Of a stretch of DNA of 64,000 nt, positions 15,736 to 24,170 are shown one piece after another. How positions within the stretch are numbered: position 1 is the stretch's first letter; each line of letters begins with the position of its first letter. Below the pieces are notes generated by a model. That model searched no databases, was not told where the DNA came from, and saw only the letters and a list, made by a program, of their open reading frames with translations. The translations under genes and the position numbers were made by a program. Source of the stretch: Psychrosphaera aestuarii (lineage in GTDB: Bacteria; Pseudomonadota; Gammaproteobacteria; Enterobacterales; Alteromonadaceae); assembly GCF_017948405.1 (NCBI RefSeq), contig NZ_CP072844.1, forward strand, positions 620,001 to 684,000, given 5' to 3'.

Positions 15736-17628
15736 ATGGCTAATCCAGCAGTGCAGTTTGCAAAAAAAACCTACAACGTTAAGCGTTGGAGTGAAGGCTA
15801 CGTTGATATTAATGACAGCGGTGAGCTGTGTGTTAATCCAATGAGTAAAGCGGGCGGCACGACCATCAACTTAGCGACCTTAGCAGAGCAATTAAAAGAG
15901 GAAGGGTTAACCCTGCCAATTTTAGTGCGTTTTACCGATATTCTTACTCATCGCGCCAGTTCATTAGTTAGCGCTTTTACCAAAGCAAAAAAAGAGCGCG
16001 AATATCAGGGTAAATATACCGCGGTATATCCAATTAAAGTGAACCAACAGTTTTCCGTAGTTAAAAAACTAGTTTCACATCCGTCTAATAAAGTCGGCTT
16101 AGAGGCGGGCAGTAAGCCAGAGCTAATGGCAATTCTTGGTGTGTCTGAAAAACCGCTTACTATTGTGTGTAACGGCTATAAAGACAGTGAGTTCTTGCGT
16201 CTTGCCTGTATTGGCCAAGCATTAGGGCATAATGTTAACGTTGTTATTGAAAAGATGACGGAAGTAGAAGCATTAGTCCAGGCCGCACAAGAAATTGGTA
16301 GTATGCCAACTATCGGCATTCGAATTCGTTTGAACTCTATTGGTAAGGGCAAGTGGCAGAATACCGGTGGTGAAAAAGGTAAGTTTGGGCTTTCCGCTAA
16401 TCAAGTTCTGCAAGTGGTTGATAGCCTTAGACAAGCTGGGAAGATAGAGCATTTAAAACTGGTGCATTTCCATATTGGCTCACAAATCGCTAACATTCGA
16501 GATATCCATAATGCGATTCGTGAATGTGCTAGGCATTATGTGGAGCTGCGTCAATTAGGCGTACCAATCACTATTATTGATGTTGGTGGTGGCCTTGGTG
16601 TTGATTATGAAGGTACAGGTTCTCGTAGTGCATGCTCAATGAATTACACAATGGCGGAATACGCTAAAAATGTAATAAACCCAATTGCAGAGGCGTGTGA
16701 GCTATTTGATTTACCACACCCAGATATTATTACAGAATCTGGCCGCGCCATGACTGCACATCATGCTATGTTGATCACGGATGTTATCGATGTTGAAAAA
16801 GCACCAGTACCTGACGTCATTAGTGAGCCAACCGAAGACTGTCCAACAATAATCTCCGAACTTTGGCGTTCTTATCAAATGATAGATAGACGTCATGCGC
16901 TCGAGTCTTTTCATGATGCCGTACATTTATTTGCCGATGCGCATCAACAATATGTAGTTGGCTTAATAAGTCTTACGCATTGGGCAAAAGTAGAGCAGTT
17001 GTATTTCAAAATTTTGAGTTTAGTTCGTGAAGAATTAGACCCTCGCTCTCGTTCTCACCGTGAAGTTCTCGATGAGATCAATGAAAAGTTGGCTGACAAG
17101 CTGTTTGTTAATTTTTCGTTGTTCCAATCATTGCCAGACGTGTGGGGTATTGAGCAACTATTCCCTGTTATGCCGATAAAATACTTAGATAAACCGCTAG
17201 TAAATAGAGCGATTATCCAAGATATTACTTGTGACTCAGATGGCCAAATCCGCCAATATGTCGATGGCGCTGGTATTGAAAGCACCTTAGCGTTACCGCC
17301 TTACACCGACAACAATGATTATTTAATTGGTATGTTTATGGTGGGAGCGTATCAGGAAATTTTGGGTGATTTACATAACCTGTTTGGTGACACCGACTCG
17401 GTTCACGTCGAACTGAATCCTGATAGCGAAAAAGGGTATGAGTTCTCTATGTCACTCAAAGGTGAAAACGTAGCAGATGTATTGCAACACGTTCAATTTG
17501 ATAGTGAAAAGCTGATGCGCAGTTATGAGCAACAAATCGAAAACGCACAAATAGACGTAACAAAAGCAGAGCAATTTATTACAGAATTACAAGCAGGCCT
17601 GACCGGCTACACTTATTTTGAAGACTAG
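15736..17628 (+). CDS. speA: Biosynthetic arginine decarboxylase
   Basis: A 630-residue PLP enzyme of fold III and normal SpeA length that turns arginine into agmatine. Seen: the PLP lysine in KYTAVYPIKVNQQ, the HFHIGSQIANIRD segment, the phosphate-binding IDVGGGLGVDYEGTGS, ITESGRAMTAHHA, and the C-terminal catalytic cysteine in QDITCDSDGQI. It starts at an ATG after a GAGG-type site and is followed 11 bp later by the first acyltransferase gene. Divergent from speE. Confidence 0.97.
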   Translation: MANPAVQFAKKTYNVKRWSEGYVDINDSGELCVNPMSKAGGTTINLATLAEQLKEEGLTLPILVRFTDILTHRASSLVSAFTKAKKEREYQGKYTAVYPIKVNQQFSVVKKLVSHPSNKVGLEAGSKPELMAILGVSEKPLTIVCNGYKDSEFLRLACIGQALGHNVNVVIEKMTEVEALVQAAQEIGSMPTIGIRIRLNSIGKGKWQNTGGEKGKFGLSANQVLQVVDSLRQAGKIEHLKLVHFHIGSQIANIRDIHNAIRECARHYVELRQLGVPITIIDVGGGLGVDYEGTGSRSACSMNYTMAEYAKNVINPIAEACELFDLPHPDIITESGRAMTAHHAMLITDVIDVEKAPVPDVISEPTEDCPTIISELWRSYQMIDRRHALESFHDAVHLFADAHQQYVVGLISLTHWAKVEQLYFKILSLVREELDPRSRSHREVLDEINEKLADKLFVNFSLFQSLPDVWGIEQLFPVMPIKYLDKPLVNRAIIQDITCDSDGQIRQYVDGAGIESTLALPPYTDNNDYLIGMFMVGAYQEILGDLHNLFGDTDSVHVELNPDSEKGYEFSMSLKGENVADVLQHVQFDSEKLMRSYEQQIENAQIDVTKAEQFITELQAGLTGYTYFED

Positions 17629-17639
17629 TTGAGGGAACA

Positions 17640-18524
17640 ATGATAAGAGCGCTATTGTCATTTTTACTATATTCCGTAAATACAATCTTTTGGTTCACGC
17701 CGATTATTATTTTAGCGGTATTTAAGCTTATTCCAATATATGCAGTTAGAAGACTCATTACAATTGGTTTGGATTTTTGTGCCAGTAGTTGGGTTACGGT
17801 CAATACCGGTATCCAAAAGTTATTTGGTGATTACAAGTTACATGTTAGCGGTCAAGCGGAGCTGTCTGAAAAAGAATGGTATCTAGTTTTGGCGAACCAC
17901 CAGTCTTGGACTGATATTTTAATATTACAGAGAATGTTCAATGGCAAGGTGCCATTTTTAAAGTTTTTCTTGAAACAAGAATTATTGTATGTTCCTGTAT
18001 TAGGGTTAGCTTGGTGGGCACTAGACTTTCCATTTATGCGTCGATACAAAAAGAGTTTCTTAGCGAAGTATCCTCATCTTAAAGGTAAGGATTTAGAAAC
18101 CACAAAAAAGGCGTGTGAACGATTTAAATATAAGCCTGTATCGGTTATGAATTTTATTGAAGGTACTCGTTTTACGCCAGCGAAACACAAAATTCAAGAC
18201 AGCCCATATCACGGTTTACTCAGACCTAAAGCGGGTGGGGTTGGATTTGTTTTAACGGTAATGGGTGAGCAACTTCATAAAGTAATAGATGTAACTATCT
18301 ATTATCCTGGAAAACAGATCCCAACGTTTTATCACTTTTTATCTGGTCGTATTAAAGATGTTTATTTACATGTTAATTTGCACGATATTACCAAAGATTT
18401 ATTAGGTGATTATGCAAATGATGCCGAGTATAAAAAGAGGCTGCACCAGTGGGTTAATACTCTGTGGGTAGAAAAAGAAAGAACATTGCTGAAATTAAAG
18501 CAGCAATCAGAAGTTACGCAGTAA
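17640..18524 (+). CDS. Lysophospholipid acyltransferase (YihG-like), first of a tandem pair
   Basis: A 294-residue inner-membrane protein. N-terminal hydrophobic segments are followed by the LPLAT active-site motif NHQSWTDIL (His-x4-Asp) near residue 86 and the second motif FIEGTRFT near 170. Enzymes of this class move acyl groups to lysophosphatidate-like lipids; the exact substrate cannot be read. It is 11 bp after speA and 9 bp before a paralogue of the same length, so the three may be cotranscribed. Confidence 0.88.
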   Translation: MIRALLSFLLYSVNTIFWFTPIIILAVFKLIPIYAVRRLITIGLDFCASSWVTVNTGIQKLFGDYKLHVSGQAELSEKEWYLVLANHQSWTDILILQRMFNGKVPFLKFFLKQELLYVPVLGLAWWALDFPFMRRYKKSFLAKYPHLKGKDLETTKKACERFKYKPVSVMNFIEGTRFTPAKHKIQDSPYHGLLRPKAGGVGFVLTVMGEQLHKVIDVTIYYPGKQIPTFYHFLSGRIKDVYLHVNLHDITKDLLGDYANDAEYKKRLHQWVNTLWVEKERTLLKLKQQSEVTQ

Positions 18525-18533
18525 GGATTTAAT

Positions 18534-19424
18534 ATGTTGTCATTTTTGCCAGGATGGATCTTAATTTTCATCACAATACCTCTATTTTTTACTATAACGA
18601 TGGTCTTAGGTGGATCGATATTTTTGTTTGGTTTGGTGAAGTTTTTTATACCGTTAAAACCAGTGTCTCTAGCGGTCGCGTTTATCAATAACTTTTTATT
18701 TCGTGGCTGGGCATTGTGTAATTTGCTAGCGATGAATTTGACCAATCCAATTAAGTGGGAAATTGAGTCGGATGACAACTTTAACAAAAAAAGTTGGTAC
18801 TTACTGATTTGTAACCACGTAAGTTGGGTGGATATTTTAGTACTTGCTCAGGTTGCATTACATCAATTACCAACGCCTCGTTTTTTCTTAAAAAATGAAC
18901 TGAAATGGGTGCCGTTTATCGGTATGGCTTGTTGGGCGATGGACATGCCGTTCATGAAACGCTTCAGCAGCAGTTATTTGAAAATGCACCCTGAGAAAAA
19001 AGGTCAAGATATTGAGAGCACAAAAGCGTCTTGTGCCAAGTTCAAATACATTCCAACGACCATTATTAATTTTGTAGAAGGTACACGTTTTTCAAAAAGT
19101 AAGCATGTGAGTAGTGGCAGTGACTTTGAAAACTTATTACCACCTAAAGCCGGTGGTATTGCATTTACATTAGCAGCTATGGGTCACTTATTTTCTGGTG
19201 TATTAAACGTAACACTCAACTACCCTGATAATAAAGTTCCTGGGCAAGACATGCTTCTGGGTAAACTAAAACGAGTACAAGTTAAAATAGAAGTGCACGA
19301 AGTTAGTGATGAGATAGTAGGTGACTACTTTAATGACGATGCATTTAAAGCTCGTTTTCAAGGCTGGTTAAATGATGTTTGGGTTAAAAAAGACAAGCTT
19401 ATTGCCAAGTTAAATAATCAATAA
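18534..19424 (+). CDS. Lysophospholipid acyltransferase (YihG-like), second of a tandem pair
   Basis: A 296-residue paralogue of the preceding gene with the same layout. N-terminal membrane segments are followed by NHVSWVDIL (His-x4-Asp) and FVEGTRFSKSK. Shared blocks such as PFMKRFSSSYLKMHPEKKGQ against PFMRRYKKSFLAKYPHLKGK show a tandem duplication. The two copies differ enough to suggest different acyl or acceptor preferences. A terminator follows. Confidence 0.88.
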   Translation: MLSFLPGWILIFITIPLFFTITMVLGGSIFLFGLVKFFIPLKPVSLAVAFINNFLFRGWALCNLLAMNLTNPIKWEIESDDNFNKKSWYLLICNHVSWVDILVLAQVALHQLPTPRFFLKNELKWVPFIGMACWAMDMPFMKRFSSSYLKMHPEKKGQDIESTKASCAKFKYIPTTIINFVEGTRFSKSKHVSSGSDFENLLPPKAGGIAFTLAAMGHLFSGVLNVTLNYPDNKVPGQDMLLGKLKRVQVKIEVHEVSDEIVGDYFNDDAFKARFQGWLNDVWVKKDKLIAKLNNQ

Positions 19425-19520
19425 TTATTAATTAACTTAGAGCTTTGCATTTTGAACTTTGGCTTCTCGTTTTCCTTGAAAGTTCACTTTTAAACCTCAA
19501 CTCTGAAACCTCAATACTAA

Positions 19521-19553
19521 AACCTCAACTCTGAAAAGGTGTTGAGGTTTTTT
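19521..19553 (+). terminator. Terminator after the acyltransferase pair
   Basis: AACCTCAAC (19521-19529) pairs with GTTGAGGTT (19541-19549), then a T run. Two partial copies of the ACCTCAACTCTGA sequence precede it. The T run reaches the stop codon of the convergent lipoprotein gene. Confidence 0.85.
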
Positions 19554-20229
19554 ATTGCCTAATGCCCTTAATAAAACCACATTTAACTATATAACTAGAG
19601 TCATTCAGAGGAACTAGTTTAGTAATATTAACAGAGCCCAGCATGTCAGTTTGTTGGCTAAAGCTAAACTCAAAATACAAGTTAATCCAAGGTTCATCTC
19701 TTTCAATAAATAAGTAGGTAGAGTCTAGTATTGACCAGTTGCCTTTTGCATCGTCACCGCCTGAATATTGATACGTCCATTCACCTGATTGTTTAATGGA
19801 CAGTGAGGCGTCGTGTTCACAGTTATGGGTAACATAGTCACCGACCATTTTGTCGTTAATAGTTTGCTTAGCCGGTTTAAAGTCGGCAGGAAGCAAATAG
19901 AGACCAATTGAATCTTTGGTATACCAATGATTTGAGTTGGCTAACATATCAACCTGCACGACCTGATAATCACGTTTTTTGACGGTGGATAGTACGGTAT
20001 TTACTGAGTCTGTGTTTTTTATAAGAGGTGAGTAGATAATAGTGGGCTGTAAATGATTGCCGGGAAAATCAACTTTATTGGTGACAACGTTAAACCCTGC
20101 TGTGGTTAGGTCGGTTACTATTTTTTGTTGTGCGTCTTGATCAAGATATTTTACATTTAAATGCACTGTAGTTGGTGCGGTGCAAGCAACAAGCAGAAAA
20201 GAAAAAATGAGTGCTACAACAAGCTTCAT
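19552..20229 (-). CDS. Putative lipoprotein of unknown function
   Basis: A 225-residue protein with a lipoprotein signal peptide ending in the lipobox FLLVACTAP, Cys16 being the lipidated residue. I recognise no family. The N-terminal half (about 22-100) has alternating strands that could form a small alpha/beta domain. The C-terminal half has paired cysteines (HNCEHD and VKCGFIKG) and WTYQYSGGDDAKGNWSILDS, perhaps a beta-barrel-like ligand fold. Its start codon directly follows a heptamer repeat that supplies the ribosome site. Confidence 0.75.
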   Translation of the reverse strand: MKLVVALIFSFLLVACTAPTTVHLNVKYLDQDAQQKIVTDLTTAGFNVVTNKVDFPGNHLQPTIIYSPLIKNTDSVNTVLSTVKKRDYQVVQVDMLANSNHWYTKDSIGLYLLPADFKPAKQTINDKMVGDYVTHNCEHDASLSIKQSGEWTYQYSGGDDAKGNWSILDSTYLFIERDEPWINLYFEFSFSQQTDMLGSVNITKLVPLNDSSYIVKCGFIKGIRQ

Positions 20230-20230
20230 C

Positions 20231-20265
20231 CTAAATCCTAAATCCTAAATCCTAAATCCTAAATC
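20231..20265. repeat. Tandem heptamer repeat forming a ribosome-binding region
   Basis: Five perfect copies of CTAAATC. On the minus strand these read GATTTAG in series, so TAGGA sequences recur every 7 bases right up to the ATG at 20229. The gene's Shine-Dalgarno site is therefore inside the repeat. Confidence 0.92.
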
Positions 20266-20292
20266 GTGTTATCGCGCGGATAAATAGGTAAT

Positions 20293-20316
20293 AAAAAAGG
20301 GCAGTGATAGCCCTTT
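20293..20316 (-). terminator. Terminator after yihI-DUF2489
   Basis: AAAGGGC (20296-20302) and GCCCTTT (20310-20316) form a stem; in the minus direction a T run follows. Confidence 0.82.
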
Positions 20317-20329
20317 ATTTGAAGCGCGG

Positions 20330-20773
20330 TTAAAATTCTTTTAAAAGAACTTCTAGATCTGTTTCGATTTGTTGTTCAAACTCTTTTTCAGCATCCCAAC
20401 GTTTGGTATCCATTTCAAAAATTTCTTTTTTACTGAATTTCTTACGCGCTTCGTGCGTAGGCATGTCTTTAACGACTTCGTATAAGTTAGCGAAGCCAGG
20501 GTATAATGCCTTGTAGTCTTTAGGGGCAGTTTGAGCAGCGTTGTAATGGTCTAATAAAACCCATATACGTAAAACACCTTCAGAGTACTCACATTGCTTC
20601 GCATGCATTGCTTTTGCTATATGTGAAACACTCTCAGTTATATAAGTAAGCTTCTTACTTTTTTCCTGTTTTTGCGCTTCTTCTTGTGCCTTCACTTTCC
20701 ACAACAACTGACCAGCGTAAAATGCTAAGCCAGACACTACTAAAACAGCAATTGTTATAAGTGCATACCACAT
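20330..20773 (-). CDS. DUF2489 domain membrane protein
   Basis: A 147-residue protein with one N-terminal membrane helix (about residues 3-24, ALITIAVLVVSGLAFYAGQL) and a charged cytoplasmic domain. The domain includes SVSHIAKAMHAKQCEYSEGV and ends EQQIETDLEVLLKEF. It fits the DUF2489 family that commonly sits beside yihI in gammaproteobacteria. Function unknown. It begins 6 bp after yihI, so the two form an operon. Confidence 0.82.
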   Translation of the reverse strand: MWYALITIAVLVVSGLAFYAGQLLWKVKAQEEAQKQEKSKKLTYITESVSHIAKAMHAKQCEYSEGVLRIWVLLDHYNAAQTAPKDYKALYPGFANLYEVVKDMPTHEARKKFSKKEIFEMDTKRWDAEKEFEQQIETDLEVLLKEF

Positions 20774-20779
20774 ATCTAA

Positions 20780-21352
20780 TTATTTCTCGTCATCTAATAA
20801 GTCATCCCACTCAGATCCACCAAGCTTACTCAGGGCATCAAGTTCGTCTTCATCTTCGTCATTATCTGAGTCTGGGTCAATACCTAACTTTTCAAGTAGC
20901 TGATCTAATCTTTCCATCTGTTTATTAAAGTATTTAGCTTCTTTGCCAGATAATAATTCGCCTTCCTGGACGCGCTCGACTAGCTCAATTAAACGCTCAT
21001 CTGATTCTATATTTGCTAACTCTTGTTCTGGCGTAAGCACAGCAGGCCCGGCTTTTGTTAATTTAGCAGAAGGTTTAGTTTTAGAATGATCGACCTGTTT
21101 AACTTCTTTTACTTGTGGTTTGTCAGCCGGAAGCAAGCTAATAGGTTTTTTGCTTCCTAGCTTTGGATTTGTTTTTTTGTCTTGATTTTGAGGTGTACTA
21201 ATTACGTTTTCCTCGATAAGACTATTTCTATTACCTGAAGGCTGTCCTTTAGGCTTTTTATTGCGACGTGGTTGCTTAGTGTCAGCTGGACGAGTTTCTT
21301 GTTTTCTGGTGCCGATGCTACCGATTTTTCTGCTCTTTTTTTGACGAGTCAT
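20780..21352 (-). CDS. yihI: Der GTPase-activating protein YihI
   Basis: A 190-residue protein. The N-terminal half is very basic and probably unstructured (TRQKKSRKIGSIGTRKQE, RRNKKPKGQ). The C-terminal half is the conserved YihI domain: TPEQELANIESDERLIELVE, GKEAKYFNKQMERLDQLLEK and an acidic tail. YihI stimulates GTP hydrolysis by Der (EngA), tuning late 50S ribosome assembly. It leads the DUF2489 gene. Confidence 0.92.
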   Translation of the reverse strand: MTRQKKSRKIGSIGTRKQETRPADTKQPRRNKKPKGQPSGNRNSLIEENVISTPQNQDKKTNPKLGSKKPISLLPADKPQVKEVKQVDHSKTKPSAKLTKAGPAVLTPEQELANIESDERLIELVERVQEGELLSGKEAKYFNKQMERLDQLLEKLGIDPDSDNDEDEDELDALSKLGGSEWDDLLDDEK

Positions 21353-21430
21353 GGAGTCCCCACGTTATGGATAAATAGATGAAAGAAGTTTGGATTGCGG
21401 ATTCTACTGATTTGCCAAATTTTAGGCAAT

Positions 21431-21461
21431 AAAAAAGGCGACAGTGTGACCGCTATCGCCT
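21431..21461 (-). terminator. Orphan terminator
   Basis: AGGCGATAG / CTGTCGCCT form a 9-bp stem with one G-T pair when read on the minus strand, followed by six T. No gene lies directly upstream of it on that strand; cytochrome c4 has its own terminator in between. Confidence 0.75.
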
Positions 21462-22075
21462 CTAATTCTAGCAAGTGTTCAAATAAAAATCTGACACTTC
21501 TCCTATTTTAATTTCGAAATCCTTCCGAACGCACGACACCTTGTCTTGTCACAACTGCTAATTGTCCATTTTGTTTTTGTTTAACATTCCATGTATGTAT
21601 TTATATATTTATTGACCATCAATGGTACTTTTTTGGTTCATCCATGTTTGCCAACTTAGCAAAAATATAAAATTATTTACCACCCCACTTCCTTGGGTTA
21701 AATCCTTTTTGTTATCCATTACGTGGCAACGAGGTATAATTTACCCGACCTGATCTATTACTCAAGCATTTATTAATATTTTTTTACATTTCAATGTTGG
21801 TTAAAAAGTGAACTCTTTATTAAACAACAACTTAGTAAATATACACTTGTATTTTTACGAAATTGCTTATAGTAGGAATGGTCAATGTCTCACAAATGGT
21901 GGGGGATATTCTTAATGGAGCTTTATTCTAACTAATACAATACGGTAATTATTTTTCTTTGATCACATCTTTTTCGTAATAAAAATTTTATTTACCGCCT
22001 CAAAATAGTAAATCTCTTTTTAAAGTAGACCGTAGATATTCAAAAAAGTACTCGCTTAACAAAAATATTAGATAC

Positions 22076-22100
22076 AAAAAAAGCACCCGTAGGTGCTTTT
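22076..22100 (-). terminator. Terminator after cytochrome c4
   Basis: AAAGCACC (22080-22087) and GGTGCTTT (22092-22099) form a stem with a CGTA loop; T run on the minus strand. Confidence 0.85.
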
Positions 22101-22118
22101 GGCGTTCAAATATGAGGC

Positions 22119-22745
22119 CTAATGTAAGCCAGAAACGTATTTAGATATTGCATCAATGTCTTTATCGGTAAGCTTCATTGCGATATCACGCATCATACCG
22201 TTCATGTCGTTAGCTCGTTCACCAGAACGGAATAATTCTAGTTGCGACTTAATATACTCTGGGTTCTGGAATGAGATTTTAGGGAAACCAGCTAAGCTGT
22301 GGCCTACGCCTCTAGGACCATGACAAGCTTGGCATGAAGGAATTCCACGTTCCATATCACCACCACGGTATAAGGCTTGACCTGCTGGAATGACATCTTC
22401 AGGCGTTGAGCCCGCTGTCATTGTTTGTGACGCAAAATAAGCCGATAAGTCTTTCATATCTTGATCAGATAATGGCATCACCATACCACCCATTACAGCA
22501 TTCATACGGCCCTCTTTGCCGCCTGTTTCCATCGCAAGCTTAAACTCTTTTAGTTGCTTGTATATGTAGCCTTCATGCTGACCTGCAATTTTTGGGTACA
22601 TGCCAATAGTGCTGTTTCCATCTGGGCCATGACAAGCTGCACAGGTTGCTGATTTAGTTTTACCTGCTTCAACATCGCCGTCTGTAGCTTGAGCTGAACC
22701 GATGAGTCCGAATAGCATAGTAAGTGATAATGCAATATTTCTCAT
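22119..22745 (-). CDS. Cytochrome c4, dihaem periplasmic electron carrier
   Basis: A 208-residue protein with a signal peptide (MRNIALSLTMLFGLIGSAQA) and two class I cytochrome c domains. Haem sites are CAACHG (about residue 35) and CQACHG (about 138). Axial Met candidates lie in GGMVMPLSDQDM and RDIAMKLTDKDI. Cytochrome c4 passes electrons to terminal oxidases in many gammaproteobacteria. It is divergent from engB, an order also seen in relatives. Confidence 0.95.
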   Translation of the reverse strand: MRNIALSLTMLFGLIGSAQATDGDVEAGKTKSATCAACHGPDGNSTIGMYPKIAGQHEGYIYKQLKEFKLAMETGGKEGRMNAVMGGMVMPLSDQDMKDLSAYFASQTMTAGSTPEDVIPAGQALYRGGDMERGIPSCQACHGPRGVGHSLAGFPKISFQNPEYIKSQLELFRSGERANDMNGMMRDIAMKLTDKDIDAISKYVSGLH

Positions 22746-22922
22746 ATTAGTATCTCTATTATTTAAGTTATTCTAAATCCTTTGGCTATGAAGCAGTTCA
22801 CGCAAAGAGTATAATTAGCCATATTCTACACCAAATGCCACAATGTGAAAGATTCTTCGACGTTATATTTGATACAAGTTGTTGAATTTCTAACGTTCAG
22901 TTTCACAGCGAGAGGATTATCC

Positions 22923-23660
22923 GTGTCAAAATCGATTATTAATTACAGAAAAGCTTCATTTTTTACGTCTGCACCAGACATTCGTCGCCTTCCACCAGAT
23001 ACTGGTTACGAAGTTGCGTTTGCTGGACGATCCAATGCAGGTAAATCTAGTTCGTTAAATACATTAACGCAACAAACTGGTTTAGCAAGAACAAGTAAAA
23101 CGCCAGGTCGTACTCAGCTTATTAACGTGTTTAGCCTTGAAGAAGAAGACCGTCGCCTAATAGATTTGCCAGGGTATGGCTTTGCGAAAGTACCTTTGCA
23201 AATGAAGTTAAAATGGCAAAAATCATTAAACGAATATTTAGAGAAACGCGAATGTCTTAAAGGCTTAGTTGTTCTTATGGACATTCGTCACCCAATGAAA
23301 GATCTCGACCAAAATTTAATTTATTGGGCCGTAGAAGTTAATTTACCTGTATTAGTGTTATTGACCAAAGCTGATAAATTTAAATCAGGTAGACAAAAAG
23401 CCGAGCTATTAAAAATACGGGAAGCGGCATTGGCGTTTCAAGGCGATGTCACTGTTGAGCTATTTTCTTCACTTAAAAAACAGGGCATTGTGCAGCTATC
23501 TAGGATGTTAGACAAGTGGCTAAATGCGGCAGAGCTTGTTGAGCCTAACCCAGAGTATGATGGTGAACCAGAAGTTAAAGAACAATTAGAACCTGTCGTA
23601 GTGGAAGAAAGCGTGACCACTATTATTGATGCGCAAGACGGTGACAAGAAAGCCGATTAA
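22923..23660 (+). CDS. engB: Ribosome biogenesis GTPase EngB (YihA/YsxC)
   Basis: The preferred start is the GTG at 22923, seven bases after GAGAGG, giving 245 residues that begin [20 protein letters not shown]; the longer reading from 22845 adds 26 residues unlike the family. GTPase motifs: G1 [10 protein letters not shown]3 DLPGYGFA, G4 LTKADK, G5 SSLKKQG. It helps assemble the 50S subunit. The acidic tail after residue 205 is longer than in E. coli. It is convergent with polA, with a candidate small RNA between. Confidence 0.94.
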   Translation: MSKSIINYRKASFFTSAPDIRRLPPDTGYEVAFAGRSNAGKSSSLNTLTQQTGLARTSKTPGRTQLINVFSLEEEDRRLIDLPGYGFAKVPLQMKLKWQKSLNEYLEKRECLKGLVVLMDIRHPMKDLDQNLIYWAVEVNLPVLVLLTKADKFKSGRQKAELLKIREAALAFQGDVTVELFSSLKKQGIVQLSRMLDKWLNAAELVEPNPEYDGEPEVKEQLEPVVVEESVTTIIDAQDGDKKAD

Positions 23661-23684
23661 TTGTCATAGATAAATACGTTAAAA

Positions 23685-23706
23685 AGAGCGGAAACGCTCT
23701 TTTTTT
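23685..23706 (+). terminator. Terminator after engB
   Basis: AGAGCG (23685-23690), GAAA loop, CGCTCT (23695-23700), then a run of T. Confidence 0.9.
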
Positions 23707-23751
23707 GTAACTAATTTACAAAGAGTTGATGTTTATTGTTAAATATCAGGC

Positions 23752-23845
23752 AAAAAAAAACCGACGCTCAAAGAGCATCGGTCATAGCGAAAGGGGAGAG
23801 GCTATTAAATGTCAAATATCAACAGGGTCAACTCATTCGAGAGAC
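23752..23845 (-). ncRNA. Candidate small RNA in the Spot 42 position
   Basis: On the minus strand, downstream of polA and facing engB, a complete transcription unit of about 94 nt is visible. The -35-like TTTACT (23874-23879) and -10-like TATTAT (23852-23857) are 16 bases apart. The unit ends in a 9-bp stem with a three-base loop (23761-23781, one G-U pair) and nine T. In Enterobacteria and Vibrionaceae the sRNA Spot 42 (spf) lies at the same place, between polA and engB (yihA), in the polA direction. I do not see clear sequence identity with E. coli Spot 42, so synteny and architecture carry the call. Confidence 0.5.
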
Positions 23846-24170
23846 ATAACTATAATAACCAATCAGGAATGAAAGTAAAGTATATACTCTAATTTTTTTA
23901 AAAGTTTTTTAGTTATATATAATAAGGCTTTGCGAGCTTCTTGCTGTTTATTTAAACAAATGTTTTTACAAACAATCAGTTAGTTTATGTAGTGGGTAAC
24001 GTTTTAAGTCTAAAAAAGTTGGCGAATTTAAGCTAACTAAACAGTAATACTAATAATTAATTAACTTTTTGGGGAAAGTTTCATTTTTGTAACTAGGTTA
24101 CATGTTGGGTGGCCGAATAGTTCAGGAGCTATTTTAGCCTCCCTCGTATTCGGCATGACGTCACGAGTGT

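Larger units (their letters stand above)
21353..22118. other. 766-bp gene-poor gap
   Basis: No convincing protein gene on either strand. It holds two minus-strand terminators: one at 21431-21461 that ends no visible gene and the cytochrome c4 terminator at 22076-22100. The middle (21560-22060) is very AT-rich. The orphan terminator hints at a short minus-strand RNA from about 21470-21650, but I see no conserved sequence that names it. Confidence 0.5.

Noticed and set aside
21500..21600. A 27-codon open frame on the minus strand (containing QLAVVTRQGVVRSEGF)
   Set aside because: It has no start codon in frame after the upstream stop and no ribosome site, so it is not supported as a gene.
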